Assembly (NCBI RefSeq): GCF_029277985.1
Contig: NZ_CP119546.1
Span: 930,001-994,000, forward strand
Source: Providencia stuartii
Lineage (GTDB): Bacteria > Pseudomonadota > Gammaproteobacteria > Enterobacterales > Enterobacteriaceae
Direction: 5' to 3'
Length of the DNA: 64,000 bases
The notes under the pieces: generated by a model
What the model saw: the letters and a program-made list of their open reading frames with translations, nothing else
The model's database searches: none
Told to the model about the DNA's origin: nothing
In this document: positions 36,271 to 45,756 of the stretch, piece after piece
Layout of the letters: each line of letters begins with the position of its first letter
Numbering within the stretch: position 1 is the first letter of the stretch
Program-made: the position numbers and the translations under genes

Positions 36271-38575
36271 ATTCCCTTTTCACCTTTGTCAGACGTTTGG
36301 ATTCATGTTGTTTAAATTTATTATATAAATATAAGCTAATGAATAATAATGAACTAAACAATATAACCATTAATAAGAATAAATGTTGGCTAAAAAACCA
36401 TAGAACTAATCTATGCGGAGGAAGTTCTCCAGATAAAAATGATGGATTAATGCTTAAGTTTTTAATACTGTCAGCGTCACTGAATAAGAGAATGTCACCC
36501 GCATCGAGCGGCTGTCTTTCCGATTTTTTGATATCATTATAAAGCTTATTTAACTGTTCTGTATTTGTTGCAGTCAAAATTGTCACAACTTTATTTGAAG
36601 ACCATGGGGATTGAAAACTGAGTATGCCTCGCCACTGATGAGTATTTGATAGAAAATCACTCACTATTTCGAATTGATTTTTCCACTCACCTAAAAGCAG
36701 TAGTTTTACTTTTTTGAATAACGAAGGTGAAATAATATTTAGATTTCCATTGCTATAGTGATAGGAGGTTCCTTTCATGAGCGATGTTACTGCTGGAATG
36801 TCTTTTATTTTAGCAATAACAATGATATTTGAATTTTTTAATTTACTATGTGATTTTTGAGTATCACTCAGTATAGTTAAATGACTAACGGGAAAACCAG
36901 TAATACGACCTGATTTCTCCATGAGTTGTAACATTAAAACAATATCTTCTTTTTCCGGTTGTCTGTTCAATAACAGAACGGTATCTGAGAGATCTGCATA
37001 TTTAGTGTATGGAAATAATCCATTTAAAAACCAATGTGTATTAGGTAACTCGCCAAAATGAGATGCATCGCTAAGATCAATAGTTGAGTTTGTGAGTATT
37101 TGATTAACAAAACTCGCATTATTGATAATGTCACAAGCGATATTTTCATCGGTCTTAATATTGAAGTAAAAGCTGAGTTTATTTTCACCAATCAAACCTG
37201 AGTTATCAAGGTAGAGCATAGTACTGTTTTTTTGATTATGACCGAAGAAATCAGTAATTGCAGTAATGACACTATTTTTATGAGCAGAAATATTTTTTAA
37301 AAATTGATAGTTTAGGGCAATTGTTAATATCGAATTATTCATATCTACCCAATTTTTTTTATCGAAAGAATAATTGATTTGTACTGGGATTTTATTCCCC
37401 GTTAACATGAAGGTATCAGGAGGAACTTGAAAAGTAATATTCTTTTCCTCCAGTAAAAACAGTCGAGATTGCAACGCATCATTCGTTTTCATTATTTGGC
37501 TAAAAGGAATAGATTTTTTGAGTGGGAGCCAATTAGGGGCATCATAAGCTAATCGATTTTTAGAACGATAAGCGGGAACGTGTAAATGGTCGCTATCGCC
37601 ATCGGGTAAATCCTCAGTGAAAAGCTGGTAAGCTGCTTGTCGTAACTCTTCTGCATTACGCCCACTTACGACTAAAATTTTATATTTTTGATTGATAGGA
37701 TTATCAATAATTTTTAAATGCGGACCATCGGAATGCGCAAAGGATAAACCCGCAATCATTTCATTGGTTGTTGTAAATAAAACAGCATGCTTTTCAGGGA
37801 TTTGGTCCAAATAAACATGAAAGTGATTCTCTTTTTCTTCGCTTTTGATCCCAAAAATAGAAGCAACGATTGCTGAGGCGGCTAAAATATCTGGATTAGG
37901 CGAGGCGGAATAAACAAACGCAAGTTCGTTTTTATTAATTTTTAGCGGATCTAAAAAGGGTCGAGGGAAGTCCATTAGGGATTTTCGTGTATTCATGAGT
38001 ATCCCTTGCATCGCCATAATGCTTGAAGGTGATATTTTGAGAGTTACATTTTTTAGATCTGGGCGCTGACATGTCCATTCGTTGTTAATAATGTCATCAT
38101 TACTAATGATTTGAAAATTAAGGTTATTTTTTGAGGATAAAACCGTGTTTGCTATTTTAAAAGTAAAAATAGCCTCATCTTTGCCAATTTGAGATAGCGG
38201 TATTGCACCTAACGATTGATCATTTAAAGTGACCTGTAAGTTATCTTTTTCAATATTCTCAGCGCTATCGATGGAAAGGACGAGCTGCATTTCTGCATGA
38301 GTTGCAATAAAATCATAAGGGAGCGTGAAACTGATCCCTGATTGCAGAGTATCGCCATTTAAAGTGACACCATGCGTTAATCCCATTTTTTTTAATGAAA
38401 TTTCTTCTGCTGTAGTCTCAATCGCCTCTGTGTTATTCGCTAAATTATCATCTAATAAAAATGCTAATTGAGAGGGCAATTTATTATTTTCATCACTAAG
38501 TTCTACAGCAAAAATAGCCGTAGTATGGGTCAGTAATGTATAGGCGATAAGCAAAAGCTTAAGATAGTTAAACAT
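36260..38575 (-). CDS. bcsB: Cellulose synthase periplasmic subunit B
   Basis: A 771-residue periplasmic subunit that binds the glucan as it leaves BcsA and is anchored by a C-terminal helix (LVLWFFSQHLFLLMVILFSS). ATG 38575 is chosen because GAAGAGCGG lies before it; an upstream in-frame ATG at 38590 has no ribosome site. Signal peptide ends near TAIFAVE. Typical pieces are GVTLNGDTLQSGISFTLP and VSGRNAEELRQAAYQL. The start overlaps bcsA by eight bases and the end overlaps bcsC, giving a coupled A-B-C order. It is complete, so the defect in the locus is limited to bcsC. Confidence 0.93.
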   Translation of the reverse strand: MFNYLKLLLIAYTLLTHTTAIFAVELSDENNKLPSQLAFLLDDNLANNTEAIETTAEEISLKKMGLTHGVTLNGDTLQSGISFTLPYDFIATHAEMQLVLSIDSAENIEKDNLQVTLNDQSLGAIPLSQIGKDEAIFTFKIANTVLSSKNNLNFQIISNDDIINNEWTCQRPDLKNVTLKISPSSIMAMQGILMNTRKSLMDFPRPFLDPLKINKNELAFVYSASPNPDILAASAIVASIFGIKSEEKENHFHVYLDQIPEKHAVLFTTTNEMIAGLSFAHSDGPHLKIIDNPINQKYKILVVSGRNAEELRQAAYQLFTEDLPDGDSDHLHVPAYRSKNRLAYDAPNWLPLKKSIPFSQIMKTNDALQSRLFLLEEKNITFQVPPDTFMLTGNKIPVQINYSFDKKNWVDMNNSILTIALNYQFLKNISAHKNSVITAITDFFGHNQKNSTMLYLDNSGLIGENKLSFYFNIKTDENIACDIINNASFVNQILTNSTIDLSDASHFGELPNTHWFLNGLFPYTKYADLSDTVLLLNRQPEKEDIVLMLQLMEKSGRITGFPVSHLTILSDTQKSHSKLKNSNIIVIAKIKDIPAVTSLMKGTSYHYSNGNLNIISPSLFKKVKLLLLGEWKNQFEIVSDFLSNTHQWRGILSFQSPWSSNKVVTILTATNTEQLNKLYNDIKKSERQPLDAGDILLFSDADSIKNLSINPSFLSGELPPHRLVLWFFSQHLFLLMVILFSSLLFISLYLYNKFKQHESKRLTKVKREYES

Positions 38576-40679
38576 GTTGCCGCTCTTCATTATTCTGTTT
38601 TGAAAGAAGAATCGAGTTATCCAATATTTTTTTATTTCTGCGGATAATAAATAATTCAAATGCGCATTGCAGGACATCTATAAACGATCTTAATGGCTTA
38701 TCAGTAGGACTAAGAGGGGAAAACCAAGCATCTGCACGAGTTAAAACAACACGTACAACATCTCGCCGGACCGTATTGGTTAAATGATCAAATTCTAGAC
38801 GTAGTTTTTGCTCGTCAACCCAAGCTTTTTTAATGGGAATTAATGCACTTTCCTTACCGATTCCAATTGCAATTTGTGTGATAACCCCTCGTTTATGGTG
38901 ATGCTCAAGGGGTAAATGAAGTCTTGCGCCACTCATGGATAAATCTATTGAGTGAGTTTCAATATGACTGCCATCAGCAAAGCATACAGTAACAGGAATT
39001 GATGCTGGAACCCGAGTAGCACGACGTAATTGTTTCGTTTCTTTTGCCACAGAGATTGATGCTAAAACAATCAGCAAACTATAAATAGCCCAGGTAAGAT
39101 TGATAATGATGACGCCATCGTCAATGTCTTTATAGATACCTACAATCCATTTAAAGGAGGCAATACTAATTCCAGATAATAGGAGTAAAGCGACAATAAT
39201 CAGTGGACGGACAGCACGATGATCAAAGTAATTTTTATCTGTCAGGTCGCCTTTATCTGTGACGTTAAATTTGCCCAGTTTAGGGGATATTAAACTCATT
39301 AAGGTTGGTGGTATTAAATGAAATGCCATGACTGTTTCATAAATTTCCCCCCAAAATGAATAACGATAGTGACCAACCAGTTTTGAATTCACGTAGTTTG
39401 ATGTGATCAAATGAGGTAAGGCGTAGGAAAATATTAAAGTAGCCGATGATGAAATGATATTTAGGCTAAATAAAATGAAAACGAGTGGCGATAAGAGGAA
39501 GATAGCTCTAGGTAATCCATATTGGAAATGTAGCATTGCGTTTAAATAACAAATGCGTTGTACAAATGTTAGTCCTCTGCCAAGCAGTGGATTATCAATA
39601 CGAAATATTTGTGTCATTCCTCTAGCCCAGCGGATACGTTGATTAATATGTAAAGTTAATCTTTCAGTCGCTAAGCCAGCAGAAAGTGGAATATTTAAAA
39701 ATGCCGTATTCCAGCCTTTACGCTGTAATTTAAGGGCGGTATGAGCATCTTCAGTAACCGTTTCAACTGCAAATCCGTTTGTCTCTTTGAGTGCACTACG
39801 GCGAATAACTGCACATGAACCACAAAAGAACGCAGCATTCCAATTATCATTACCCTGTTGTACTGGCCCATAAAAAAGGGCACCTTCATGTGGGACTCTT
39901 TTGGCTGCTGTTAAATTACGTTCAAAAGGATCTTTAGAATAAAAATAATGCGGGGTCTGTATTAGAGCGAGTTTTTCATCTGCTAAGAAGGCACCTACAG
40001 TTGCTTGTAAAAACACCCGAGTTGCAACATGGTCGCAATCAAAAATACAGATCAGTTCACCGCTGGTTTTTGTTAATGCGTGGTTTAGGTTTCCTGCTTT
40101 TGCATGGCTATTATCAGGACGGATGATATAACCAACATTAATATCCTCTGCGAGTTGGCGGAATTCACTTCGTTTTCCATCATCTAATATATAAATATTT
40201 AATTTGTCTTTAGGGTATTCGATGCATTGAGCAGCAAGTGCCGTATCTTTAACAATATCAATGTGTTCATTATAGGTAGGGATAAACAAATCAACAGTTG
40301 GCCATAATGAAGTATCCTTTGGCAATGGCACTATTTTTCTTTGTAATGGCCAATATGTTTGAATATAACCGAATAATAAAATGGTGAGTGAATAAAGCTC
40401 CGCGATAAATAGCAATGAACCTAAAAATAATTCTAGATATGAATCAAAATAGAGTGTTGTTGTCGCTCTCCACCAAACATAACGTGAAGTGCAAAGTAAT
40501 GAAACTAAGATCATCATGAGTTGCGTTTTTTTGTTTTTAATTCTGCCAATACAAAATATAAATGCAACCAAAACTCCACCTAATATAAATTGCTTATCAC
40601 TATCTAGAGGGATAATGATTAATAGAAAAAATAAAACTATAAAAAATGCAGATATTAAGAGGTTGCGTATTTTTTGCAT
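38568..40679 (-). CDS. bcsA: Cellulose synthase catalytic subunit A
   Basis: A 703-residue inner-membrane glycosyltransferase (family 2) that polymerises UDP-glucose into beta-1,4-glucan. All catalytic motifs are present: DDGKR (166-170), FDCDH (213-217), TED (309-311) and QRIRW (347-351), between membrane helices at both ends. The C-terminal PilZ domain binds cyclic di-GMP, with RRATR (552-556) and DLSMSG (579-584) as the RxxxR and DxSxxG motifs. It is shorter than the 872-residue E. coli protein mainly at the N-terminus. It is preceded by a BcsP-like gene and overlaps bcsB. Confidence 0.95.
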   Translation of the reverse strand: MQKIRNLLISAFFIVLFFLLIIIPLDSDKQFILGGVLVAFIFCIGRIKNKKTQLMMILVSLLCTSRYVWWRATTTLYFDSYLELFLGSLLFIAELYSLTILLFGYIQTYWPLQRKIVPLPKDTSLWPTVDLFIPTYNEHIDIVKDTALAAQCIEYPKDKLNIYILDDGKRSEFRQLAEDINVGYIIRPDNSHAKAGNLNHALTKTSGELICIFDCDHVATRVFLQATVGAFLADEKLALIQTPHYFYSKDPFERNLTAAKRVPHEGALFYGPVQQGNDNWNAAFFCGSCAVIRRSALKETNGFAVETVTEDAHTALKLQRKGWNTAFLNIPLSAGLATERLTLHINQRIRWARGMTQIFRIDNPLLGRGLTFVQRICYLNAMLHFQYGLPRAIFLLSPLVFILFSLNIISSSATLIFSYALPHLITSNYVNSKLVGHYRYSFWGEIYETVMAFHLIPPTLMSLISPKLGKFNVTDKGDLTDKNYFDHRAVRPLIIVALLLLSGISIASFKWIVGIYKDIDDGVIIINLTWAIYSLLIVLASISVAKETKQLRRATRVPASIPVTVCFADGSHIETHSIDLSMSGARLHLPLEHHHKRGVITQIAIGIGKESALIPIKKAWVDEQKLRLEFDHLTNTVRRDVVRVVLTRADAWFSPLSPTDKPLRSFIDVLQCAFELFIIRRNKKILDNSILLSKQNNEERQHV

Positions 40680-40720
40680 ATAGCTAACTCATAATGAAGT
40701 TATATTATATTTAATGTCTT

Positions 40721-41047
40721 TTATTTCTTGCTAATGCTTGAAAAAAGGTCACTAAGAATAACTATTCGCTCAAGGTGTGGCTCTGATGCTACAGGATTAT
40801 GATAATAGTTATGCTTATAATCCATAAAGTGATCAAGTTCAGGTTGTGCGGACTGATTGCTATCTGTTTTTTCTTGAGTAAGAGATGTGGCTTCCTCTTT
40901 TATATTCTCAGATAATACAGGTTCTTTTTTTGTCGTTATATTTGATAATGTTTTCTCATTGTTGGAATGATTTTTCTCCTCTATTTCAAGAAAGGCGAAA
41001 TTATCCATTTTAAGTTGGCGGCTTAATGAATTTAGATCATCGTACAT
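40721..41047 (-). CDS. Small BcsP/BcsR-like protein before bcsA
   Basis: A 108-residue hydrophilic protein. ATG 41047 is chosen because TAAGG lies seven bases upstream; an in-frame codon at 41074 lacks this. The N-terminus (DDLNSLSRQLKMDNFAFLEIEE) resembles the start of the BcsR/BcsP accessory proteins that precede bcsA in enterobacterial clusters, followed by a low-complexity Glu/Thr/Ser middle and a short C-terminal helix (LSDLFSSISKK). Position favours an accessory role in synthase assembly. The family call is tentative. No bcsQ is found beside it. Confidence 0.55.
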   Translation of the reverse strand: MYDDLNSLSRQLKMDNFAFLEIEEKNHSNNEKTLSNITTKKEPVLSENIKEEATSLTQEKTDSNQSAQPELDHFMDYKHNYYHNPVASEPHLERIVILSDLFSSISKK

Positions 41048-41499
41048 AGTTAACCTTACCCTAAAAATAACCAAAGCAATTACTCATTTAATGGATGATT
41101 TTTACCATGGTCTTTTAGGTAAATCATCTTATTTTGATATAATATTTAGTTATAATATTGGATAAATTGCTTTGATTGATAATATGTAAACAATCTATAG
41201 AGATACATTATAGAATTCGGAGACTTGATTTTTAAATATGATGTAATTGTGAAATTTGGATAAATAGTATTTATTGGTTCTTTTAAAATCAATAGCTATT
41301 TTGAATAAATAAAATAGCTGAAAATATATATTGAAAAAATCTAAATTATGATTTATATACGACAATAATTGATAATTTAATATTAGATTAATTATTAATC
41401 ATCTTTGATTGTTTTTATGACGATATATATAAAATGAAAATATCAAGATTTTTTTGTTATAGACAATCTATCTTTCTCGTTTGTTAAGTCATGGATTGG
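41048..41499 (-). promoter_or_regulatory. Spacer between hpaA and the cellulose block
   Basis: About 450 very AT-rich bases without a gene. It marks the change from the less AT-rich hpa genes to the cellulose block and should hold the bcs promoter. No repeat matching the other boundary near 28.98 kb was seen by eye. Confidence 0.45.
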
Positions 41500-42387
41500 C
41501 TAATGAATGTTTTTATCACGCCATTGGCTTGGTGAATCACCCACTAAGCGATTAAAGAAACGCGCAAAGTAGGCGGGATCTTTAAAGCCTAATTGGTAAG
41601 CAATTTCTGATACAGGACTGTCACAAAATAATAGCATGCGTTTCGCTTCTCGTAATATGCGGTCAAAAATTAATCGCTTAGGCGGTCGGTTAGCGAATCG
41701 CCGACACATATCTTTGAGTCGAGACTCGGTAACACCGAGTTTATTTGCGTATTCAGGAATAGAAAGATGCTCATGGTAGTGTGAGTCAATGAGTTGATTG
41801 AAACGTTGAAAGAGATGATGCTCTCCTCTCACTCCACTGATAGGGTGATCGTCAAGTGGGATCGAACGTAAGAGAAAAGTAAATAAAGCTTGTGCTAAAG
41901 AGGATAAGACTTGGTCTCGGCCTGCGTAACTATTTGCGGATTCGCGAGCCATCAATGCCCAGTAATGACGAAAAGTTTCTAGATCATCCGGTTTATCAGC
42001 AACAGATAAACAAATCGCTGGTATTGCAACGATATCTGGATTTGCGGGGTAGAGGGACTCTAATAATGGCGTTATGAGATCTTGCCTAACAGTAAGCACA
42101 TGTCCGTCAGTATCTTCTTGAGTAAAAAAAGCATGGGGTACAGAAGGGGGCGTGAGAATAAATAATGGTGCTTGAACAGAATAACGTTGTTCATCAAGCT
42201 GTAATGTAATATGACCTGTTTCCAGATAATGGAGTTGGAAAAAGCCATCATGTCGGTGAGCTTGCATATCGCGGCCAAAAAACGCCGCCATATTACCGAA
42301 TGTTTGGTAATGAACATCATCATTCCCTTGTGTCTCATCATAATCTTTGCTGATATCGATATTAGTTATTAATGATGACACGACCAT
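41500..42387 (-). CDS. hpaA: AraC-family activator of hydroxyphenylacetate catabolism
   Basis: A 295-residue regulator close to E. coli HpaA (296), which activates hpaBC in response to 4-hydroxyphenylacetate. An N-terminal cupin (RHDGFFQLHYLETGHITLQ) binds the effector, and the C-terminal AraC domain has LSIPEYANKLGVTESRLKDMC and VSEIAYQLGFKDPAYFARFFNRLVGDSPSQWR. GGGAG lies four bases before the ATG. It follows hpaX after a hairpin. In E. coli hpaBC comes next; here the cellulose block does. Confidence 0.93.
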   Translation of the reverse strand: MVVSSLITNIDISKDYDETQGNDDVHYQTFGNMAAFFGRDMQAHRHDGFFQLHYLETGHITLQLDEQRYSVQAPLFILTPPSVPHAFFTQEDTDGHVLTVRQDLITPLLESLYPANPDIVAIPAICLSVADKPDDLETFRHYWALMARESANSYAGRDQVLSSLAQALFTFLLRSIPLDDHPISGVRGEHHLFQRFNQLIDSHYHEHLSIPEYANKLGVTESRLKDMCRRFANRPPKRLIFDRILREAKRMLLFCDSPVSEIAYQLGFKDPAYFARFFNRLVGDSPSQWRDKNIH

Positions 42388-42409
42388 GTTCTCCCATTGT
42401 TCTGTTCAA

Positions 42410-42442
42410 TTAGAGCCGCACGGTATCATCGCGCGGCTCTAA
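42410..42442. terminator. Intercistronic hairpin between hpaX and hpaA
   Basis: TTAGAGCCGC (42410-42419) pairs perfectly with GCGGCTCTAA (42433-42442) around a 13-base loop. The T run is on the plus side, so on the coding minus strand it is a hairpin without a classical U tract, probably an mRNA processing or stability element. Confidence 0.55.
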
Positions 42443-42463
42443 TCTTTTTCGTTATCTTAAATA

Positions 42464-43834
42464 TTAAGGTGTTGCTCTAGGGCGTGAATTTTTCATTGGT
42501 ATCAATACTACCAGTATAGCTCCGATTACCAGTAAACCCGCGACAAAATAGAGTCCGGAGTTGAAGCTACCTGTTTGATCCTTCAACCAACCGATTAAGA
42601 GTGGGCTAACCGCGGAACCAATATTACCTGTCGCGTTAATAACGGCAATACCAACAGCACGCGCGCGTAAACTAATAGATTGATCTGGGGTTGTCCAGAA
42701 TACTGCCATAGCTGTAAATGACCCCGTCGATGCCATGATGATACCAATAAGTTGAATGACGGGATGATGCGTTAAGGCTGCCAATACCCAACCTGCTGCG
42801 GCAAATAGGTAAGGAAGTGCCGTGTGCATTTTACGCTCTTGTAACCTATCAGAGCGCCGACTCCAATAAATCATTCCCAATATGGTACAGAACTGAGGAA
42901 TCGCAGTAAGTAAGCCGATCATGGCATTACTACTACCTTCGTTAAAGCTCTGCATAATTTGTGGTGTCCAGATATTAATTGCGCTGAGTGTATTCGTCAG
43001 GCAGAAATAAGCCACAGTGTACATCAGAACGACAGGCGTAAAAATCTCTCTCCATAAGCTTTTATTTTGCAATGCAGTATGGCTTTTTGAACCATGTGGT
43101 TGGATAAGCTCTAACTTATCTTGTTCCATCATCTCTTGGAGGCTTTCTTTGTCTTCTTTGGTCAACCATTTGGCTTTTTCTGGTGAATCATCCAGATAGA
43201 ACCAAACAAGTACACCTAAGATGACAGATGGGAAACCTTCTAGTAGGAACAGCCACTGCCAGCCTTTGAGGTCAAAGATGCCATCCATTTCGAGAATATA
43301 GCCAGATGCAAGGGAGCCAAATGCCATTGTGACAGGCATTGCGACCATGAATAAGGCGTTCGCTCGCGCACGGAAGTAAGCAGGGAACCAGTAGGTTAGA
43401 TAGACCAGAATACCCGGTAAGAAGCCTGCTTCAGCCACCCCTACTAGCATTCGTAGGATATAGAGACTTGTCGGTCCGGTTGCAAACATGGTGGCTGTTG
43501 ATGCGATCCCCCACAGCACCATAATGGTTGCGATCCAACGACGTGCACCGACAATACCCAACATAATATTACTTGGGATGCCAAATATGACATAGGTTGC
43601 ATAAAACAGTGTGGCTGCAAGACCAAACATGGTGGATGTTAGGCCAATATCTTTCCCCATGGTTAAGCCAGCAAAACCAATATTAATACGATCGAGGAAA
43701 GAGAAAACAAAGAGTACGAATAAAAATACAATCAATCGACGGAATAACTTTTTAATAACGCGTTGTTGTGGCTCAGTCAAATTCTTATGCTGCTCAGCAG
43801 GGTTTGGTTCAGCAACGTTGGATAATTTGCTCAT
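42464..43834 (-). CDS. hpaX: 4-hydroxyphenylacetate permease
   Basis: A 456-residue MFS transporter of the anion:cation symporter family (E. coli HpaX 458) that imports 4-hydroxyphenylacetate. Visible are FSFLDRINIGFAGLTMGKDIGL (first helix region), the interhelical GARRWIATIMVLWG and a hydrophilic mid-loop (AKWLTKEDKESL). ATG 43834 is preferred over 43849 because AGGG falls about eight bases upstream. It sits between hpaI and hpaA as in E. coli. Confidence 0.92.
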   Translation of the reverse strand: MSKLSNVAEPNPAEQHKNLTEPQQRVIKKLFRRLIVFLFVLFVFSFLDRINIGFAGLTMGKDIGLTSTMFGLAATLFYATYVIFGIPSNIMLGIVGARRWIATIMVLWGIASTATMFATGPTSLYILRMLVGVAEAGFLPGILVYLTYWFPAYFRARANALFMVAMPVTMAFGSLASGYILEMDGIFDLKGWQWLFLLEGFPSVILGVLVWFYLDDSPEKAKWLTKEDKESLQEMMEQDKLELIQPHGSKSHTALQNKSLWREIFTPVVLMYTVAYFCLTNTLSAINIWTPQIMQSFNEGSSNAMIGLLTAIPQFCTILGMIYWSRRSDRLQERKMHTALPYLFAAAGWVLAALTHHPVIQLIGIIMASTGSFTAMAVFWTTPDQSISLRARAVGIAVINATGNIGSAVSPLLIGWLKDQTGSFNSGLYFVAGLLVIGAILVVLIPMKNSRPRATP

Positions 43835-44033
43835 TTGTAAATCCCTCATTTATATGCATTTTATGCTGTTATGGGTACAAAAGGCTCTGAGGCAGCCATT
43901 AAATATGTCTGCCCTGTCGGCACATTGGTTGTTAATGTTGTTTTTCTTATGCCATTTATTGTGTATTTGTAGGGTAATAAAAATTACATCAATAAAATGA
44001 CATAAGAAGTCTTTACTACTGTATTAGCACTCA

Positions 44034-44840
44034 TTAATACACGCTTGGTGTATTGGATGTAACCTCAGTAACGGTATTGCCAAAGCGAGCTGCGAGTGCT
44101 TCTGCACCACGAGCTAACAATGTTGTATCAACACCCACCGCAACAAATAGTGCACCTAATTTTAAATAATGTTCAGCAACATCAGGTGCTGCCATTAAAA
44201 TACCGGGTGCAATGCCCGCTGCGCGAATTTGTACGATCGCTTTTTCGATCACAGCTTTAACATCAGGGTGGTTTGGATTACCTGAATAGCCCATATCAGC
44301 GCTAAGATCAGCAGGGCCGATAAAGACACCATCAATGCCTTCAACTTGCAAAATTTCTGACAGGTTATTGATCGCTTCACGAGTTTCAACCTGTACAATG
44401 ACGCACATCTCATCATTGGCACGTTGCAGGTAATCAGGAATACGATTCCAGCGAGATGCCCGTGCTAAAGCACTGCCAACGCCACGGATCCCAGCAGGCG
44501 GGTAGCGTGTTGCACGCACAGCTTGCTTGGCTTGCTCCGCATTCTGTACCATTGGCAGTAATAACGTCTGTGCACCAATATCTAATAGCTGTTTAATGAT
44601 CACCGGATCATTCCAAGGCGGACGAACGACCGGTTGTGATGGATAAGGGGCAATCGCTTGTAACTGAGTTAAGATGGTTTGCACATTATTAGGTGCGTGT
44701 TCACCATCAATCAGCAGCCAGTCGAAGCCAGCTCCCGCAACAAGCTCTGCACTGTATGAACTGCATAATCCCAGCCATAAGCCAATTTGTGGTCGACCTT
44801 CTTTTAGGGCATGTTTAAATGAATTTTGTAGGATATCCAC
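44034..44840 (-). CDS. hpaI: 4-hydroxy-2-oxoheptanedioate (HHED) aldolase
   Basis: A 268-residue class II pyruvate aldolase that splits the seven-carbon intermediate into pyruvate and succinic semialdehyde, the last ring-derived step. Family blocks [30 protein letters not shown] and the metal-site pair (Glu in VQVETREA, Asp in [11 protein letters not shown]) are complete. The start is GTG 44840, supported by AAGGAG five bases upstream. It directly follows hpaH (nine bases). Confidence 0.95.
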   Translation of the reverse strand: MDILQNSFKHALKEGRPQIGLWLGLCSSYSAELVAGAGFDWLLIDGEHAPNNVQTILTQLQAIAPYPSQPVVRPPWNDPVIIKQLLDIGAQTLLLPMVQNAEQAKQAVRATRYPPAGIRGVGSALARASRWNRIPDYLQRANDEMCVIVQVETREAINNLSEILQVEGIDGVFIGPADLSADMGYSGNPNHPDVKAVIEKAIVQIRAAGIAPGILMAAPDVAEHYLKLGALFVAVGVDTTLLARGAEALAARFGNTVTEVTSNTPSVY

Positions 44841-44849
44841 GGTATCTCC

Positions 44850-45653
44850 TTAGACAAATCGGCAACTAACAGAACCCATCACACCATAATCCACATGAAA
44901 TACATCCCCTTTACGAGCAGGCACTGGGCGAGTAAATGAACCACCTAGAATGATTTGTCCTGCTTCAAGTTGCACATTATGCGGAGCCAATTTATTCGCC
45001 AGCCAAGCCACACCATTTGCTGGATGGTTCAGTACTGCGGCAGCGACACCGGATTCTTCAATGACACCGTTACGATAGAGTAACGCGCTGATCCAACGTA
45101 AATCGAGATCACGTGGTTTGATCGGTCTGCCCCCTAAGATGACCGCGGCATTTGCTGCGTTATCTGAGATCGTATCAAACACTTTGCGTGGGCGTTTTGT
45201 TTCAGGGTCAATACCATGGCAGCGAGCATCAATCAGCTCCAGAGCCGGTATGACATAGTCTGTGGCGTTATAAACATCAAACAGCGTACAATTGGGTCCA
45301 CTTAATGGTTTCGCTAAAACGAAAGCTAATTCAACCTCAATACGTGGAACAATAAAGCGATCGGTTGGAATTTCACAGCCATCGTCAAAAAACATATCAT
45401 CAAGAAGTGCACCGTAGTCTGGCTCATCAATCTGAGAGCTAGCCTGCATCGCTTTAGATGTTAAGCCGATTTTATGGCCTTTTAGAGAACGTCCTTCAGC
45501 GATTTTTAAGCCAACCCACTCACGTTGAATCGCATAAGCATCTTCAATCGTTATTTGTGGGTGATCCAATGATATCTGACGGATCTGTTCACGTGTTTTC
45601 TCAGCCTGATTAAGTCGCTGTGCAACTTGCGATATGATATCTTTTTGTAACAT
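44850..45653 (-). CDS. hpaH: 2-oxo-hept-4-ene-1,7-dioate hydratase
   Basis: A 267-residue hydratase (E. coli HpaH 267) that adds water to the opened side-chain product before aldolase cleavage. It belongs to the MhpD/fumarylacetoacetate-like family, with [12 protein letters not shown] and [14 protein letters not shown] containing the metal-binding Glu pair, and [20 protein letters not shown] lies upstream of the ATG. It is followed by hpaI and preceded by an inserted dehydrogenase gene and a hairpin. Confidence 0.95.
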   Translation of the reverse strand: MLQKDIISQVAQRLNQAEKTREQIRQISLDHPQITIEDAYAIQREWVGLKIAEGRSLKGHKIGLTSKAMQASSQIDEPDYGALLDDMFFDDGCEIPTDRFIVPRIEVELAFVLAKPLSGPNCTLFDVYNATDYVIPALELIDARCHGIDPETKRPRKVFDTISDNAANAAVILGGRPIKPRDLDLRWISALLYRNGVIEESGVAAAVLNHPANGVAWLANKLAPHNVQLEAGQIILGGSFTRPVPARKGDVFHVDYGVMGSVSCRFV

Positions 45654-45713
45654 GCGAGTATTGCTCCTGTTGAACTCTGCTTACCACGCAAGCAATGTAG
45701 GGCGCTTTCTAAC

Positions 45714-45738
45714 CCGCACTGCCCTTATGGCAGTGCGG
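45714..45738. terminator. Intercistronic hairpin between the dehydrogenase gene and hpaH
   Basis: CCGCACTGCC (45714-45723) and GGCAGTGCGG (45729-45738) form a perfect 10-base stem with a five-base loop, within the operon on the minus strand. No T run follows, so partial attenuation or RNA processing is more likely than full termination. Confidence 0.55.
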
Positions 45739-45756
45739 TAATCTGTCAAAATTCAA

